Of a stretch of DNA of 53,330 nt, positions 23,374 through 33,089 are shown in pieces. The stretch is from positions 1 through 53,330 of IMG/VR virus record IMGVR_UViG_3300037010_000252; one strand, 5' to 3'. Numbering within the stretch: the first letter of the stretch is position 1; each line of letters starts with the position of its first letter. Origin of the DNA: a virus. The translations under genes were made by a program, and so were the position numbers. The notes below the pieces were generated by a model. It was not told the DNA's origin, searched no databases, and saw nothing but the letters and a program-made list of their open reading frames with translations.

Positions 23374-25449
23374 TCACTGAACTCCATAGATAGCATATAG
23401 TGATTTAATTTGCGCAGGATCGGTTATCCCCTTCGCTTTGGCGGCCGCATCGACCTGCTCCTTGGTGACTGACATGCCGCCAGCCTGTGTTCCTCCATTC
23501 ATCCCGACGTACTGCCCGGTGCGCGTGTTGAACGGAACCTTGAGTTTAATCGGATTGCCAAGCGCGTCAACACCGCTCTCGATTTCGGCAAGGATGTACT
23601 TATCGTAGTTAGTGCCTCTGGCTGCGTTCAGTTGAGAAAGCAAAGATTCTCGTGTCTTGTCGTCCTTGGCGTTCATGAACTCGGCAAGCAGTTTGTCCTG
23701 CGTTGCCGATCTGTCGTTCTCCAACTTGGCTCCACGTGTGCGCTCCTGGTCGTAGGCATTGAGGGGCTTCGGAGTGAGATCTGCGGCGATCTTGAGCTTT
23801 GTGGCCTCGAGGTTAGATGCATTAGTACTCTGGTTATTTAAGACCAGTGCAGCGTTGCTGTTTCCGCTGAGTGCGGCATTTCGCATCCCATCCATATAAA
23901 TGCTGTCAAGACTTGCCTTGTCCTGCGCTGCTTGCGCCTGTCCATTCTTTAGGTTTGCAGCATCGCTTGCCTGCCGTTCGGCCATGATCTGTGCGCCGGT
24001 CTTGCCGTTGGAGAATTTGGAGGCAATATACGGGTTAGGCGTAGAGTCTCCGTATGAAACACGACCATCCTTGCCGACCGATTTGGTAACACCTCCGTAG
24101 CCGTCCATAGCGAAGCGGGCATTGTCAGCCGCAACGCTTTGCGAAGTGTTCTGTCTGGCGCGAATACCCTTGTTAACGATGTCCACCATTTGCGGGCTGA
24201 GCTCCGACGCCGTGCGGTTTTTGTAAAACGTCTCTGCCGCTGCCGGGTCATTGAACTTCGTATCTCCCTGCGCATCGTTGAATTTCTGTGCGAACCTGCC
24301 AGCCTGCTCGGCAAGCAGCGCATCATTGTTTGCTGTGAAAGTTGAATCAGCCAGCGCCTTGCTGTTGAGTGTTCCATCCGGCGCGCGAACACTGGCAGGG
24401 AGGGTGGCTTCAGCCGATGTAGCAGTGGTTGACGGTACTACGGATGGCGCTGCAGCAACATTCCCGCTTTGGGCGGCCTGAACCACTGGCTGTGCTTGGA
24501 CAGCTTTGTTATTAGGCGACGATTGACCAGCAATGCTAGGTTGCGCGGCTGCATTACCGCTGTCACCGAACAATGGCTTCCCAACAAATTCTCGACCGAC
24601 ATACTTTTGTCCGGTGTATCCGGTACGAATATCTGCCCCAAAGGAGTCCGCCGCGTTGGCAATTGGGGCGGCAATTGCCCCAGGAATGTTGTTGGCGATT
24701 GACAGCGCGGCCTGACGTGTATTCTCAAGACTCCTTGCTGCATTTCCGATAGCCTCGCCTGTACCGCTTGCTACGTTTGCTACTACACGAGATGCTGCAC
24801 CGATGTTCTGTCCAACAGGCTGCGACGGAGGCGCAGTGCCAAACATTGCTTCTCCAAGCGTCGGGATCGTACTTGCTGGCTTGTAAAAGTCAGAAACCCA
24901 AGGCTTTTTTTTGTCTGTTTGGCCTCCGTCAGCCATCCCCCGCATGATTGCTGGCTTGTTCTTAGGGTCAACGAACTTATGTGTCTTGGCTCTGATTGCG
25001 TCAAGGGCTTTCTGGCCTCCCATCGCCTGAACTGTATCTGCGGGAAGAACGTATTCACCATTGGATAGCGCAACAGGCCCTACTTTGTCATCTGTCTTGC
25101 CTCCTGGGCCATACACCTTTCCACCATGTCCGCGCTCGATTTTGGCAGCATTGCCGCGCTTCATTCCTCCATCTTTCATGCCTCGGCGTTGTGCTTCAAG
25201 CATCTCGGCAGGAGGGGTAGCGCCATCCCTGATCCGCGACATTCCGCCCTTGCCAGCCGGTGCCGAAATGGTTTGGGTTTGGCTGCCGGTGGCATCATCC
25301 AGTGCGGATTCAATCCTGTTGCCACGTGTAGCTAGCGCAATACCAGCATCTCGCGCCATCCCTGTGCCGAGCATGTACGGGTTCGCTCCGCCGTTGGCCA
25401 TCCTCGGAATGCCGCAGGCAATCGACGCCTTTTTGTTGTGCTTCTTCAT
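23374..25449 (-). CDS. Large virion-associated protein
   Basis: 691 residues. N-terminal 190 residues are Gly/Lys-rich with GGMSRIRDGATPP, GGKVYGPGGKTDDKVGPVAL and SNGEYVLPADTVQAMG; the GEYVLPA-like motif occurs in many phage structural proteins. The rest is Ala/Asn/Gln-rich, likely helical and partly disordered, with a globular end (YDKYILAEIESGVDALGNPI). It lies directly upstream of the giant gene in the late operon, so the two may be ejection or internal virion proteins. AGGAGA precedes the ATG. Function is not known. Confidence 0.75.
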   Translation of the reverse strand: MKKHNKKASIACGIPRMANGGANPYMLGTGMARDAGIALATRGNRIESALDDATGSQTQTISAPAGKGGMSRIRDGATPPAEMLEAQRRGMKDGGMKRGNAAKIERGHGGKVYGPGGKTDDKVGPVALSNGEYVLPADTVQAMGGQKALDAIRAKTHKFVDPKNKPAIMRGMADGGQTDKKKPWVSDFYKPASTIPTLGEAMFGTAPPSQPVGQNIGAASRVVANVASGTGEAIGNAARSLENTRQAALSIANNIPGAIAAPIANAADSFGADIRTGYTGQKYVGREFVGKPLFGDSGNAAAQPSIAGQSSPNNKAVQAQPVVQAAQSGNVAAAPSVVPSTTATSAEATLPASVRAPDGTLNSKALADSTFTANNDALLAEQAGRFAQKFNDAQGDTKFNDPAAAETFYKNRTASELSPQMVDIVNKGIRARQNTSQSVAADNARFAMDGYGGVTKSVGKDGRVSYGDSTPNPYIASKFSNGKTGAQIMAERQASDAANLKNGQAQAAQDKASLDSIYMDGMRNAALSGNSNAALVLNNQSTNASNLEATKLKIAADLTPKPLNAYDQERTRGAKLENDRSATQDKLLAEFMNAKDDKTRESLLSQLNAARGTNYDKYILAEIESGVDALGNPIKLKVPFNTRTGQYVGMNGGTQAGGMSVTKEQVDAAAKAKGITDPAQIKSLYAIYGVQ

Positions 25450-25467
25450 GGTAATTCTCCTGATTCC

Positions 25468-26424
25468 TTACTGAAAGACGTTTTCGGCATGAGAAACGAT
25501 GGTACTGATAGCGTTCAGTGCAGACGCCGCAGCACGTGCAAATGCCTCTGCCTCAGCGACGACTGCACTTGCAGCAGTTGATGCAGCCTTGCTGTAACCG
25601 TCAATGTTAAGCCCCTGCTCCTTGAGTGAGGCTTCTTGGTTCGATAACGTTATCTTCATTGCCATCTCATCGCGCGCGAGACGTGCTCGGTACAAGTCTG
25701 CTGTTGCCGCCATCATGCGTGCTTTGGCGTCTAACCTTATCGACGCCACCCGCGCCGCAGTGTCCGCACCAGACACAATCGAACGGATGTAGTCAGCGGC
25801 AGCCTGTATCGCAGACATGCGAGACTTGATCGCATTATCGACGGCAAAGCGCAGGTTTTCGACCGACATATCAGCCTGCTTGATCGCCGCATCGCGTGAC
25901 GCAGCCTGCAAACTCTCAAGTTGGTCTGACTTTATCTTCGCAAGCCGCGCGGCTGCTGCGCCCGGAGGAATACTGAATCCGCGCCCAGAAAATTCGCTGA
26001 GTGTCTGTGCTTCCAGTCTCATTCCATCGGCAATTACCCTGTCGCGGTCTCGGCCCCATATCTGAGCCTCTACGTCCGGGTTAATCCCGGTTCCGCCAAG
26101 CGTGATCGAGTTCACAAGCCAGTTAGTGGCCTCGTCGAATGCGTCTGCTGCCAGCGGGTAATACTTGACGAAAAACCCCGCAAGCTCGTCCGATAGCATG
26201 GCCATTATTTTGTCTAGTTGCGCATCGAATGTGAGCGTTGGGTTCTCGACATCGGGAACGTTTGGCTCAATCGCGGTGATCGTATAGGACGCCTTGGTCG
26301 ATGACGCCCTAGGCCCGGACATAGCTCGTGTGACAGCGTTGGTGATAATCGCATCGACCGTGCCTAGATAGCCAGATGCGAGCGCGCGCTGGTTAAATAC
26401 TTCTGTGGTTGCGCTGTCTGACAT
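25468..26424 (-). CDS. Structural protein, mostly helical
   Basis: 318 residues. Long Ala-rich helices dominate from residue 150 on (RDAAIKQADMSVENLRFAVD and following), ending in an alanine-rich helical tail. The N-terminal part (TITAIEPNVPDVENPTLTFD) is extended. Such proteins accompany the tail genes of Bcep22-type podoviruses; an internal core or tail-assembly role is plausible. Its start shares a base with the stop of the upstream gene. Confidence 0.65.
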   Translation of the reverse strand: MSDSATTEVFNQRALASGYLGTVDAIITNAVTRAMSGPRASSTKASYTITAIEPNVPDVENPTLTFDAQLDKIMAMLSDELAGFFVKYYPLAADAFDEATNWLVNSITLGGTGINPDVEAQIWGRDRDRVIADGMRLEAQTLSEFSGRGFSIPPGAAAARLAKIKSDQLESLQAASRDAAIKQADMSVENLRFAVDNAIKSRMSAIQAAADYIRSIVSGADTAARVASIRLDAKARMMAATADLYRARLARDEMAMKITLSNQEASLKEQGLNIDGYSKAASTAASAVVAEAEAFARAAASALNAISTIVSHAENVFQ

Positions 26425-28445
26425 TAAATTCTCCGTGTCCCGTCTGTGGTCAATAGGCCGACAGAAGCGATCTCAAAATCCGCGCCGTCCTTGTTTTTCA
26501 GAGTTAACCCTAGCATGTTCGCCTTTAACCCACGCCCGAGATCGACCCGGTGTTGTTTGAACGTGCCATCATCGCTGCTGCGCGTCTCGTAGGTGTAGAT
26601 CTTTCCATCTGCATCCACCTCAAGTTTCAGAACGTCAGTAGAAGATGCTGCGATGTAGACATTTGGCAGCATTTTCTGCAACGTAGTCGCCATATCCATC
26701 TTGCCGATGTTTGCCAGAGAGTTGATCTGCGCTCCGGCATCGGTTGGGCCTTCTAGCCTATATACACCATCGGCCGCAACGCCATAGGCCACCCCCGCGC
26801 GGGTGAAGAAACTGTTGAAACAATATCCATCGTACTGACTGGATGCATTTGTTTCCTGGTTCACCACCCATACCACGCCGTTGGTAGGCAGGTCAGCTAG
26901 GTCGTTTAGGCTAGATGTCTGCAATGACATCCCACGCAGCATGGACAGAAGTTCATATCCATAGACGCCGGACAGGGAGAACGAGTCGGACTGCTGAAGA
27001 ATAGATAGCAGCTCAAGCGCCTGCTCTCGTGAGAGAGTCAACGATGACGTGATTCGCCCTTCGCTGTTGAGGATCAGGAACAGGTCGTACTTCATCGCGT
27101 TACCGGAAATAATGACCCCTGTGCTGACCAGAAGCATTTCATTGTCCTTGATGAATCCGCCAGATCCGAATGCAAATGGGGATGGAAGCGTAACCGATCC
27201 AATGCCATACTCAGTTTCTGCGGCCTGTGACAAGAACAATGGCAATGCGCTATCGCCATTACCTACGTCAGTCTCGGTGCCTGCACCCCATACTGTCATG
27301 AATGGAAGATTGATATAACCGGAAGTAGGCTTTTCTGGAATGAAGTCCCCATCAATGCCGCTGACCGATAACTCCGGTAATGTGGCATAACCGAAACCAA
27401 GGTATTCAGAATCAGGGTCGCTGCCAAATACTTTCATCGCCAGCAGCGTAATCGACCCGCGCCCGCCCACTTCGGCATCAGCTTCCATGTCACCGTCGCC
27501 GGTAATCGTAGCGTCTAGCTGTCCAGCTACCCCAAAGTCTCCACTGAGCGCGCCGTAGCCGGACATAATCACCGAAGTTCTAAACGACACCAGCAAGTCT
27601 CCGCTGCCAGTCATTTCGGCGCGCACCTGCGGTTTCATGGTGATCTCGCCTGACCCGCGCATGACTACGGATGGCTCTAGCACCGTAGTTACAGAAGTGC
27701 TGCTGACGAACTTCGCGCTAGAAACCTCATCTCCGCCAGAGTACAGCATTCCGTAGGCGTATAGGATGCTGCGCTGGTCGTATGTTCTGACATTGCTGAT
27801 ATGTACAAGTCCGCCAGCGGTGTAGGCAATGCGCCCATCAGCCAGCCGTAGAATGCGGACAGCAAGCCCAAACGTGTTTGTTGCCGCCAGCAGCGCCACC
27901 TTCGCGCCGGACTCGAAGGCGTAGATTCCTGACGTGTCAACCAATACCCCGCACTTGAACTTGCTGACCCTCATGCCCTCCATGCCGATAGGGCCTATAC
28001 CAACCAAAGCGGCATAGGTGCCAGGCTTCACCGTGAACTCAAGGTATGAGGAGGTGTCCAGCGTTCCTACCGTTCGCGCGTAGCTGTTCCATCCCTGGTT
28101 GAGAGATATTTTGAACTGCTCTTGAGTCGGAGGTGAGGCTGGCACGGCAGGAACGGCTGCGGTCGGCGGGTAGTAGACAAGAAAGTCGTATGTGTTACAA
28201 ACCGTTTGTCCGTGGCCGGATGAAGGTGCCGTAATACTGATAGTTCCTGGATACCCGTTTCCTACAACAAGCGAGTCGCTGTCTGTAGAACTAAATGATG
28301 TAACATCCACGGAATATGAGACGTAGCACAGGGTCTGTGGCTCGATGGCTACATGCGCAGGCTTGGCAGGAATATATGGGCTACCAGGGCCTCCTGGGCT
28401 GTTAGGAATATAGGTTCCGATGACGTTCTTGATGAGTGACCCCAT
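26424..28445 (-). CDS. Large tail/virion protein with beta-repeats
   Basis: 673 residues. The middle (about 250-400) holds repeated beta units such as RGSGEITMKPQVRAEMTGSG, ISG/MSG-YGAL-x-GD and ITGDGDMEADAEVGGRGSIT, each with a G-S/D-G-x-(I/L/M) core. The C-terminal third is alpha/beta and may form a propeller-like or adhesin module. No enzyme motif is seen. It lies between other virion genes of unknown role and is probably an exposed tail component. Confidence 0.65.
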   Translation of the reverse strand: MGSLIKNVIGTYIPNSPGGPGSPYIPAKPAHVAIEPQTLCYVSYSVDVTSFSSTDSDSLVVGNGYPGTISITAPSSGHGQTVCNTYDFLVYYPPTAAVPAVPASPPTQEQFKISLNQGWNSYARTVGTLDTSSYLEFTVKPGTYAALVGIGPIGMEGMRVSKFKCGVLVDTSGIYAFESGAKVALLAATNTFGLAVRILRLADGRIAYTAGGLVHISNVRTYDQRSILYAYGMLYSGGDEVSSAKFVSSTSVTTVLEPSVVMRGSGEITMKPQVRAEMTGSGDLLVSFRTSVIMSGYGALSGDFGVAGQLDATITGDGDMEADAEVGGRGSITLLAMKVFGSDPDSEYLGFGYATLPELSVSGIDGDFIPEKPTSGYINLPFMTVWGAGTETDVGNGDSALPLFLSQAAETEYGIGSVTLPSPFAFGSGGFIKDNEMLLVSTGVIISGNAMKYDLFLILNSEGRITSSLTLSREQALELLSILQQSDSFSLSGVYGYELLSMLRGMSLQTSSLNDLADLPTNGVVWVVNQETNASSQYDGYCFNSFFTRAGVAYGVAADGVYRLEGPTDAGAQINSLANIGKMDMATTLQKMLPNVYIAASSTDVLKLEVDADGKIYTYETRSSDDGTFKQHRVDLGRGLKANMLGLTLKNKDGADFEIASVGLLTTDGTRRI

Positions 28446-28489
28446 AATCTATCCTTGTCTGCTGCTGTGTAGGCTGTAGGACACCTGGG

Positions 28490-28951
28490 TCATGACAATA
28501 TCTCTTCCTGTCCGCTTAATGATGTCCAGAACGCCACAGGGGTATTTTTCATGGTAAATTCAAACGTCGAAGAGTCAAGTTCTCCGCTGTTACCGAAACT
28601 ATTAAGAAAAGTGACGATAATGTAACCAATCTGCGCATTGATCGTAGTGTCAGTCGTGCCGGAATAACCAGAAAACAATAATACACCGGTAGGACTGAAC
28701 ACCTCCGCCATGCATATCTGGCACGAATTACCTCCAGACATGCGCGCAACAAGCATCGTCATCGGAGAAAGCGGAGTGAGTCTTATCGCGTCTCCGTATG
28801 CCGGTCTACCGCTCCCAAGCCACCATGCGTCTCCCCACGCACCACCGCCAGGCGGCCCGATGAGAAATGATCCAGATTCAACCGCGATGCTGAATAGAGA
28901 ACTAGTCAGACCTTCATAGTTAGGGTCGCGCCCATGCGAGAAACAAGGCAT
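28490..28951 (-). CDS. Hypothetical structural protein
   Basis: 153 residues, beta-rich, with Gly/Trp turns (PPGGGAWGDAWWLGSGRPAY) and a C-terminal Thr/Asn-rich strand segment. Start has TAGGAGG 7 bases upstream. Flanked by tail genes on the same strand; probably a small tail component. Not recognised. Confidence 0.65.
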   Translation of the reverse strand: MPCFSHGRDPNYEGLTSSLFSIAVESGSFLIGPPGGGAWGDAWWLGSGRPAYGDAIRLTPLSPMTMLVARMSGGNSCQICMAEVFSPTGVLLFSGYSGTTDTTINAQIGYIIVTFLNSFGNSGELDSSTFEFTMKNTPVAFWTSLSGQEEILS

Positions 28952-28962
28952 CTAGTGTCCTC

Positions 28963-30435
28963 CTAAAACCATAGCGCGCGAGTCGGGGAACTTTTACTAG
29001 CCAGTTCCGCAAACTTGTGGTCTCCAAAAACCGCTACGTCCGCGCGGCTAATCCTTCCGTCTGCGACCTTGCCGCGTGCAATCCATTTTGACTCGGCAGA
29101 TGAGTCGTATTCGTACAGCTTAGTCACGCCATCAGCAAAGATTAACGCCAGCGCCTTGGTTTCCGAAGAACTTGCGCTTACTGTACGGTGCCTGACGATA
29201 ACGCCGGGAGGATGATTGAACAATGTCCATCCACCAAACGGAGAACCGTAATACACGGCATTAAAAAAGTCATTGCTATTGGCATCTCGTATTTCGCATA
29301 TGTAATACCCTGGTGACACCTCGGAGATCACAGCTAACTGTGTTGTGTTGTCATACGCCGGTAAGACAATATCCTTCACATTGACAGTCCCATCCAAGGA
29401 AAACACTACGCCTTTTATCTTGTCATCAGGCGGTACTGGCCCCCAAAAACACACGTCGCGCAGGCCATAGCTAAAGCTGCCGCGATTGTATGGAGGCCAG
29501 TTAAACGGCCAGTAAACACCTATCAGGTTATACATTGCGGTGATGAGTTGTGACTCCGAGCCATCCCCTGAGCATGGCGCAGGCAAACCGAACGCCTGGG
29601 CGATTGCTTGCGAATTAACCTGACCAGCAAACGACAATACTCCGTTGGAAAATGGGTCGCTTCCGACCTCTTGTACATAAGCCAGAACTTGAGTCGGCCC
29701 AAGAACTTCCGAGCACTTTCCGTCGTTGTGTACTACATATATCATGGCAGCGTTCTCACCCCATATAGGGCGCATGTAGTGTGCCTTGCCGCGAAACCCA
29801 GGGAACTGACCTTTGACCGACAGCGAAGACGTGATACGCAGACCTCCGCGCACAACAGAAACCAAGAACTGATCGAAGTCTGTTGAGGATGATGTAGTGT
29901 TCGTGGACATACTATAAAAGTTGCCGCCGAGCGTGAATCCGTATCCTACAAATGGTGTTGTAGACGGGGATTTTTCGGATTGGTCAAAAACCCCATTCAA
30001 ATACCCTGTACTATCTGTTGGATCACTGACGATGATCGGCCGTGGCGCATACCATGATCCAGAAAGCGTGCCATATACCCCTAGCGAGGCGAAGAAGTCA
30101 GACGACCCGTGATACATTACTTCTCCAAGCCCGCTAAACAGTGCGGTAGGAGCATTTCCTTCGGATGGGGGGCGCGACATTGTGAGCACGAAGTCACCTC
30201 CGTACTGATCGCAGTAGCGGTATTCGTATTTGCCACCTGTAAAGTCAACCACGACGGCCCCAGGAGGAGCGATAATGCGCGCCTCGTCGATGCCATCTAT
30301 CGTGGACAGCCTGATTAGGTATCCGCTGATGATGTAGCTCTTGGAAGTAATCCCCATATCCTTGAGCATCTTCATCTTCTGCTTGACGAATGGCCGCCAT
30401 GCGTCACTGCGAATGCCATTGGTGACGATGTTCAT
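28963..30435 (-). CDS. Structural protein (tail)
   Basis: 490 residues. Begins MNIVTNGIRSDAWRPFVKQK, with beta-rich repeats through most of its length; aromatic and Gly/Asp turns (VVVDFTGGKYEYRYCDQYGG) suggest a propeller or beta-sandwich fold. No catalytic motif is seen. It is part of the block of five to six consecutive tail genes and has relatives only among phage virion proteins as far as can be judged by eye. Confidence 0.65.
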   Translation of the reverse strand: MNIVTNGIRSDAWRPFVKQKMKMLKDMGITSKSYIISGYLIRLSTIDGIDEARIIAPPGAVVVDFTGGKYEYRYCDQYGGDFVLTMSRPPSEGNAPTALFSGLGEVMYHGSSDFFASLGVYGTLSGSWYAPRPIIVSDPTDSTGYLNGVFDQSEKSPSTTPFVGYGFTLGGNFYSMSTNTTSSSTDFDQFLVSVVRGGLRITSSLSVKGQFPGFRGKAHYMRPIWGENAAMIYVVHNDGKCSEVLGPTQVLAYVQEVGSDPFSNGVLSFAGQVNSQAIAQAFGLPAPCSGDGSESQLITAMYNLIGVYWPFNWPPYNRGSFSYGLRDVCFWGPVPPDDKIKGVVFSLDGTVNVKDIVLPAYDNTTQLAVISEVSPGYYICEIRDANSNDFFNAVYYGSPFGGWTLFNHPPGVIVRHRTVSASSSETKALALIFADGVTKLYEYDSSAESKWIARGKVADGRISRADVAVFGDHKFAELASKSSPTRALWF

Positions 30436-30491
30436 TCGTTGCGCTGACCTGAGAATGTCGCCATACCAAGGTCGAACGCCATATCAACCCC

Positions 30492-30929
30492 TTACGCCGT
30501 AGGCATTGCGACGTTGAAACTGTCGATGTTCTTGTAGTTGCCTGATACGAAGTTTACGCTGCTGAAAATCAGGTCAGCACCAACTACGCCTACAGTGCCC
30601 TGCAGGCGATTGTTTGTAGTGCTCATGGTGCCATCGTCAGTAAGCCCCTGGAAGCGGTAGAACGAAGCAGTTCCGTTGGCGACGATCAGTCCGCGCCAGA
30701 CTTCCGAGGGATTCTTCCCAAGCACTCCGGAAGTGGAAGAAGTTGCCATTGTGATACCAGTGCCAGCAGCGTTGTTGGATATAATGCACAGCAACGTATT
30801 GCCAGACAGCGCAGCGTCTGCGGTTGCTGGCTCCGCTCCGTCGTATATGAAGATCGCGCCGCCATCGACGCCAGATTTGAAGTTTCCTGTGGTCAGCAGA
30901 TAGTCGCGCAGTCCGGTACTAAGTTTCAT
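30492..30929 (-). CDS. Small phage structural protein
   Basis: 145 residues. The pattern MKLSTGLRDYLLTTGNFKSG, IFIYDGAEPATADAALSGNT and later WRGLIVANGTASFYRFQGLTDDG is a recurring phage protein of the tail region, with a single jelly-roll-like beta domain expected. AGGAGCACG precedes the ATG. Confidence 0.7.
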   Translation of the reverse strand: MKLSTGLRDYLLTTGNFKSGVDGGAIFIYDGAEPATADAALSGNTLLCIISNNAAGTGITMATSSTSGVLGKNPSEVWRGLIVANGTASFYRFQGLTDDGTMSTTNNRLQGTVGVVGADLIFSSVNFVSGNYKNIDSFNVAMPTA

Positions 30930-30941
30930 GTCGTGCTCCTA

Positions 30942-31337
30942 TTAAGTTAGTGCGGCGATGCCACGTCCGATGCCAAGAACCAGTGAGCTGTTTGCGACTA
31001 CTGTTTCCGGCACCGCCAGCGCGCCTCCGATAAGAAAGTTTCCTCCGGTTGGGCCTACGGTGTCCCATACGCCGATGTGCGTAACGATGTATGTAGTGGC
31101 CGCTGAGTTAGCAGTCCAACTCAAGGCAGCGGTGTTTGCGGACTGCCCAGAAGCAGCCGCGCCGAATACGACAGCCTTACGGATATAGGCGGAGTCAGTT
31201 GAAACCAGAACTTCGTTCGCTCCAGTGGTTCCAGGGTCGGCTACATGAAGGGAAATGAACCACGTGGTAGGGCGTGTTGCCGCACCAGAGGTGAGCATCC
31301 AGTTGAGCAGCAGGTTTCGTGCGTATGCGCTAATCAT
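30942..31337 (-). CDS. Small tail fibre-type protein
   Basis: 131 residues: YARNLLLNWMLTSGAATRPT, TWFISLHVADPGTTGANEVL, and a C-terminus with THIGVWDTVGPTGGNFLIGG. The pattern (LNW-T-G-RPT-W-SLH-DPG-TGANE, then VTHIG-WD) is a common tail-fibre family of phages. The next gene at 31347-31859 looks like a divergent relative with the same fold, so the two may be an old duplication. Confidence 0.75.
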   Translation of the reverse strand: MISAYARNLLLNWMLTSGAATRPTTWFISLHVADPGTTGANEVLVSTDSAYIRKAVVFGAAASGQSANTAALSWTANSAATTYIVTHIGVWDTVGPTGGNFLIGGALAVPETVVANSSLVLGIGRGIAALT

Positions 31338-31346
31338 ATCGAGTCC

Positions 31347-31859
31347 TTAAACGGTAACGAGAGAGAGTCCGGCGGTCACGCGCAGCGACTCGCCTGCGGC
31401 TACTGTCTTTGGAGAGCTGGCAAGCACGGCAGACAACAATACACCGGTGGTTCCACCCTTGACCGATCCGGAACTGATGAATCCGCCGCGCACTGTCTTG
31501 GCCGCCGTGAAGGTGAAGGTAGCGGGCGCCGCTCCATTGACGTACACACCGTTGGTAAGCGCGTCTGGCACGATCAGTACGCGCGTGGATTCCGAGTACG
31601 CTGTTGTAATTTCGGTCGCGGTGGCGGGGAATGCGGACATATTGTCGCCAGTTGCCGGAGAGTGCGCGCCTTCGTACAGCCCAATGTACCAGCTAGAAAA
31701 CTGGCTGCCTCCAAGAAGCGCCACATTCAGGATGTAGTCGCGCCCCTCATCCGGGATCATGTTGTTCTCGGTGAAATCCCATTTCAGGTTTCCGAGCGTA
31801 TCGAAGCACTCGAACTTGTATTTGAAACCGATACGACATTTACTGATGTCCATGCTCAT
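31347..31859 (-). CDS. Tail fibre-type protein, related to the preceding family
   Basis: 170 residues. FECFDTLGNLKWDFTENNMI and PDEGRDYILNVALLGGSQFS with SWYIGLYEGAHSP match a family found in podovirus and myovirus tail regions, paired with small fibre proteins. The C-terminus is a beta-rich domain with a typical SPKTVAAGESLRVTAGLSL end. Start at ATG 31859 overlaps the stop of the upstream gene (ATGA). Confidence 0.72.
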   Translation of the reverse strand: MSMDISKCRIGFKYKFECFDTLGNLKWDFTENNMIPDEGRDYILNVALLGGSQFSSWYIGLYEGAHSPATGDNMSAFPATATEITTAYSESTRVLIVPDALTNGVYVNGAAPATFTFTAAKTVRGGFISSGSVKGGTTGVLLSAVLASSPKTVAAGESLRVTAGLSLVTV

Positions 31860-33088
31860 CCCGCCTTCCTGATGACTTCCATTTCGATAAATGACGACGC
31901 CGCAAGCGGTGAAACCGTGCTGTTTTGAACGCTTGCGACGAATTGCTTGATGCCGTTGTGCTCGCGCAGCATCGCAGCACCAGAGGTGCCAGTATCGGCT
32001 GCCACGTTATCTTCCTGCATATTGACTAGCTGGCCGTCCTTTCTCCCGGTGACGGCGCCGCGCGTGCTGTACCACATGGCGTTCCCGGTAGCGCGGTCGA
32101 TCAGGCTGGTGCCTGGAACAGCGCCGTAGCTAACTTGCTCGGCAATCACCGGAGTTTCCCTTGTCTCTCCACTCAGCAGGAATGTCTTGTCGGTGGTCGC
32201 AATCCACACTCCAGCATCTACCGCTTCAATCACGGCTATGTCGTGCTCGAACTGTATGTAGTTGTTTGCCAGTCTGAAATGGCTAAAGGCGAACGGCTCG
32301 GAGTACCACAGCACTTTTCCGTCGGCTACGTACATGCGGCCTTTGTACTGGCGGATTATTGAACCTGCCGGTGGTGCGTCGATGAACTGCTTGTCGAGCG
32401 CAGCGCCGCTGCCGGGATCGGTGTAGACTGTGAAGCTCCCTGCGGTGGTATCGCCAACGTGATACAGGGTCTTTCCGTTGACCGTGCTTAGATATAGGCG
32501 CAGCGTTGCGTCTCCTCGTTGCGGAAGGCCGATGAACTGGATACTCGATGACGTGGTGACGGTGATAGAAGATAGCTCACTGGCACCATGTTCGATGCCG
32601 TCTGGAGTCAAGTAGGTGAGTGCTGCCAGATATGTTCCTTTGGGAAGCACGCCGTATGATGAACCCATCAATGGCGCACTAGGAACGTCATATCCCCATC
32701 GCGTCAGCGTTCCGTTGGCGAGCAGCTTGCGAGTCATGATGCCATCGCTAAAGTACAGTACGCCGTCGAAGTACTCGTAGGCAACAGGCCCATGTACCGA
32801 GCACACATCGCTGGCGGTGTCATCGTCGTTCAGCAGCTTGAGAGTATGTCCGTCAACGAAGAATGTGCCACCTGCGCAGGAATATCCGCTGTGCGCGCCG
32901 ACCGCAGGCGTGACGCGGGTGAAACCATCTCTGCGGCTAAGGTATCCACGATTGTCGATGTTCACGTTTACGGCGTTGCGCAGCGCGACTTTATTGCCGT
33001 CTTGGTTAGTCGGTAGGGCATAATCCGGCGCACGATTGTTCATGCCGATGGGCCAAGGCCCGATTGCCTTTGGTGTACCGGTTGCCAT
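31856..33088 (-). CDS. Tail protein, beta-propeller-like
   Basis: 410 residues. The opening AIGPWPIGMNNRAPDYALPT and the NVNIDNRGYLSRRDGFTRV segment are typical of podovirus tail proteins that form a beta-propeller; later blades are visible as repeating VDGHTLKLLND, YFDGVLYFSDG and YKGRMYVADGKVLWYSEPF units. It lies between the connector-like gene and the small fibre proteins. Role probably tail tube or nozzle. Confidence 0.75.
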   Translation of the reverse strand: MATGTPKAIGPWPIGMNNRAPDYALPTNQDGNKVALRNAVNVNIDNRGYLSRRDGFTRVTPAVGAHSGYSCAGGTFFVDGHTLKLLNDDDTASDVCSVHGPVAYEYFDGVLYFSDGIMTRKLLANGTLTRWGYDVPSAPLMGSSYGVLPKGTYLAALTYLTPDGIEHGASELSSITVTTSSSIQFIGLPQRGDATLRLYLSTVNGKTLYHVGDTTAGSFTVYTDPGSGAALDKQFIDAPPAGSIIRQYKGRMYVADGKVLWYSEPFAFSHFRLANNYIQFEHDIAVIEAVDAGVWIATTDKTFLLSGETRETPVIAEQVSYGAVPGTSLIDRATGNAMWYSTRGAVTGRKDGQLVNMQEDNVAADTGTSGAAMLREHNGIKQFVASVQNSTVSPLAASSFIEMEVIRKAG

Positions 33089-33089
33089 G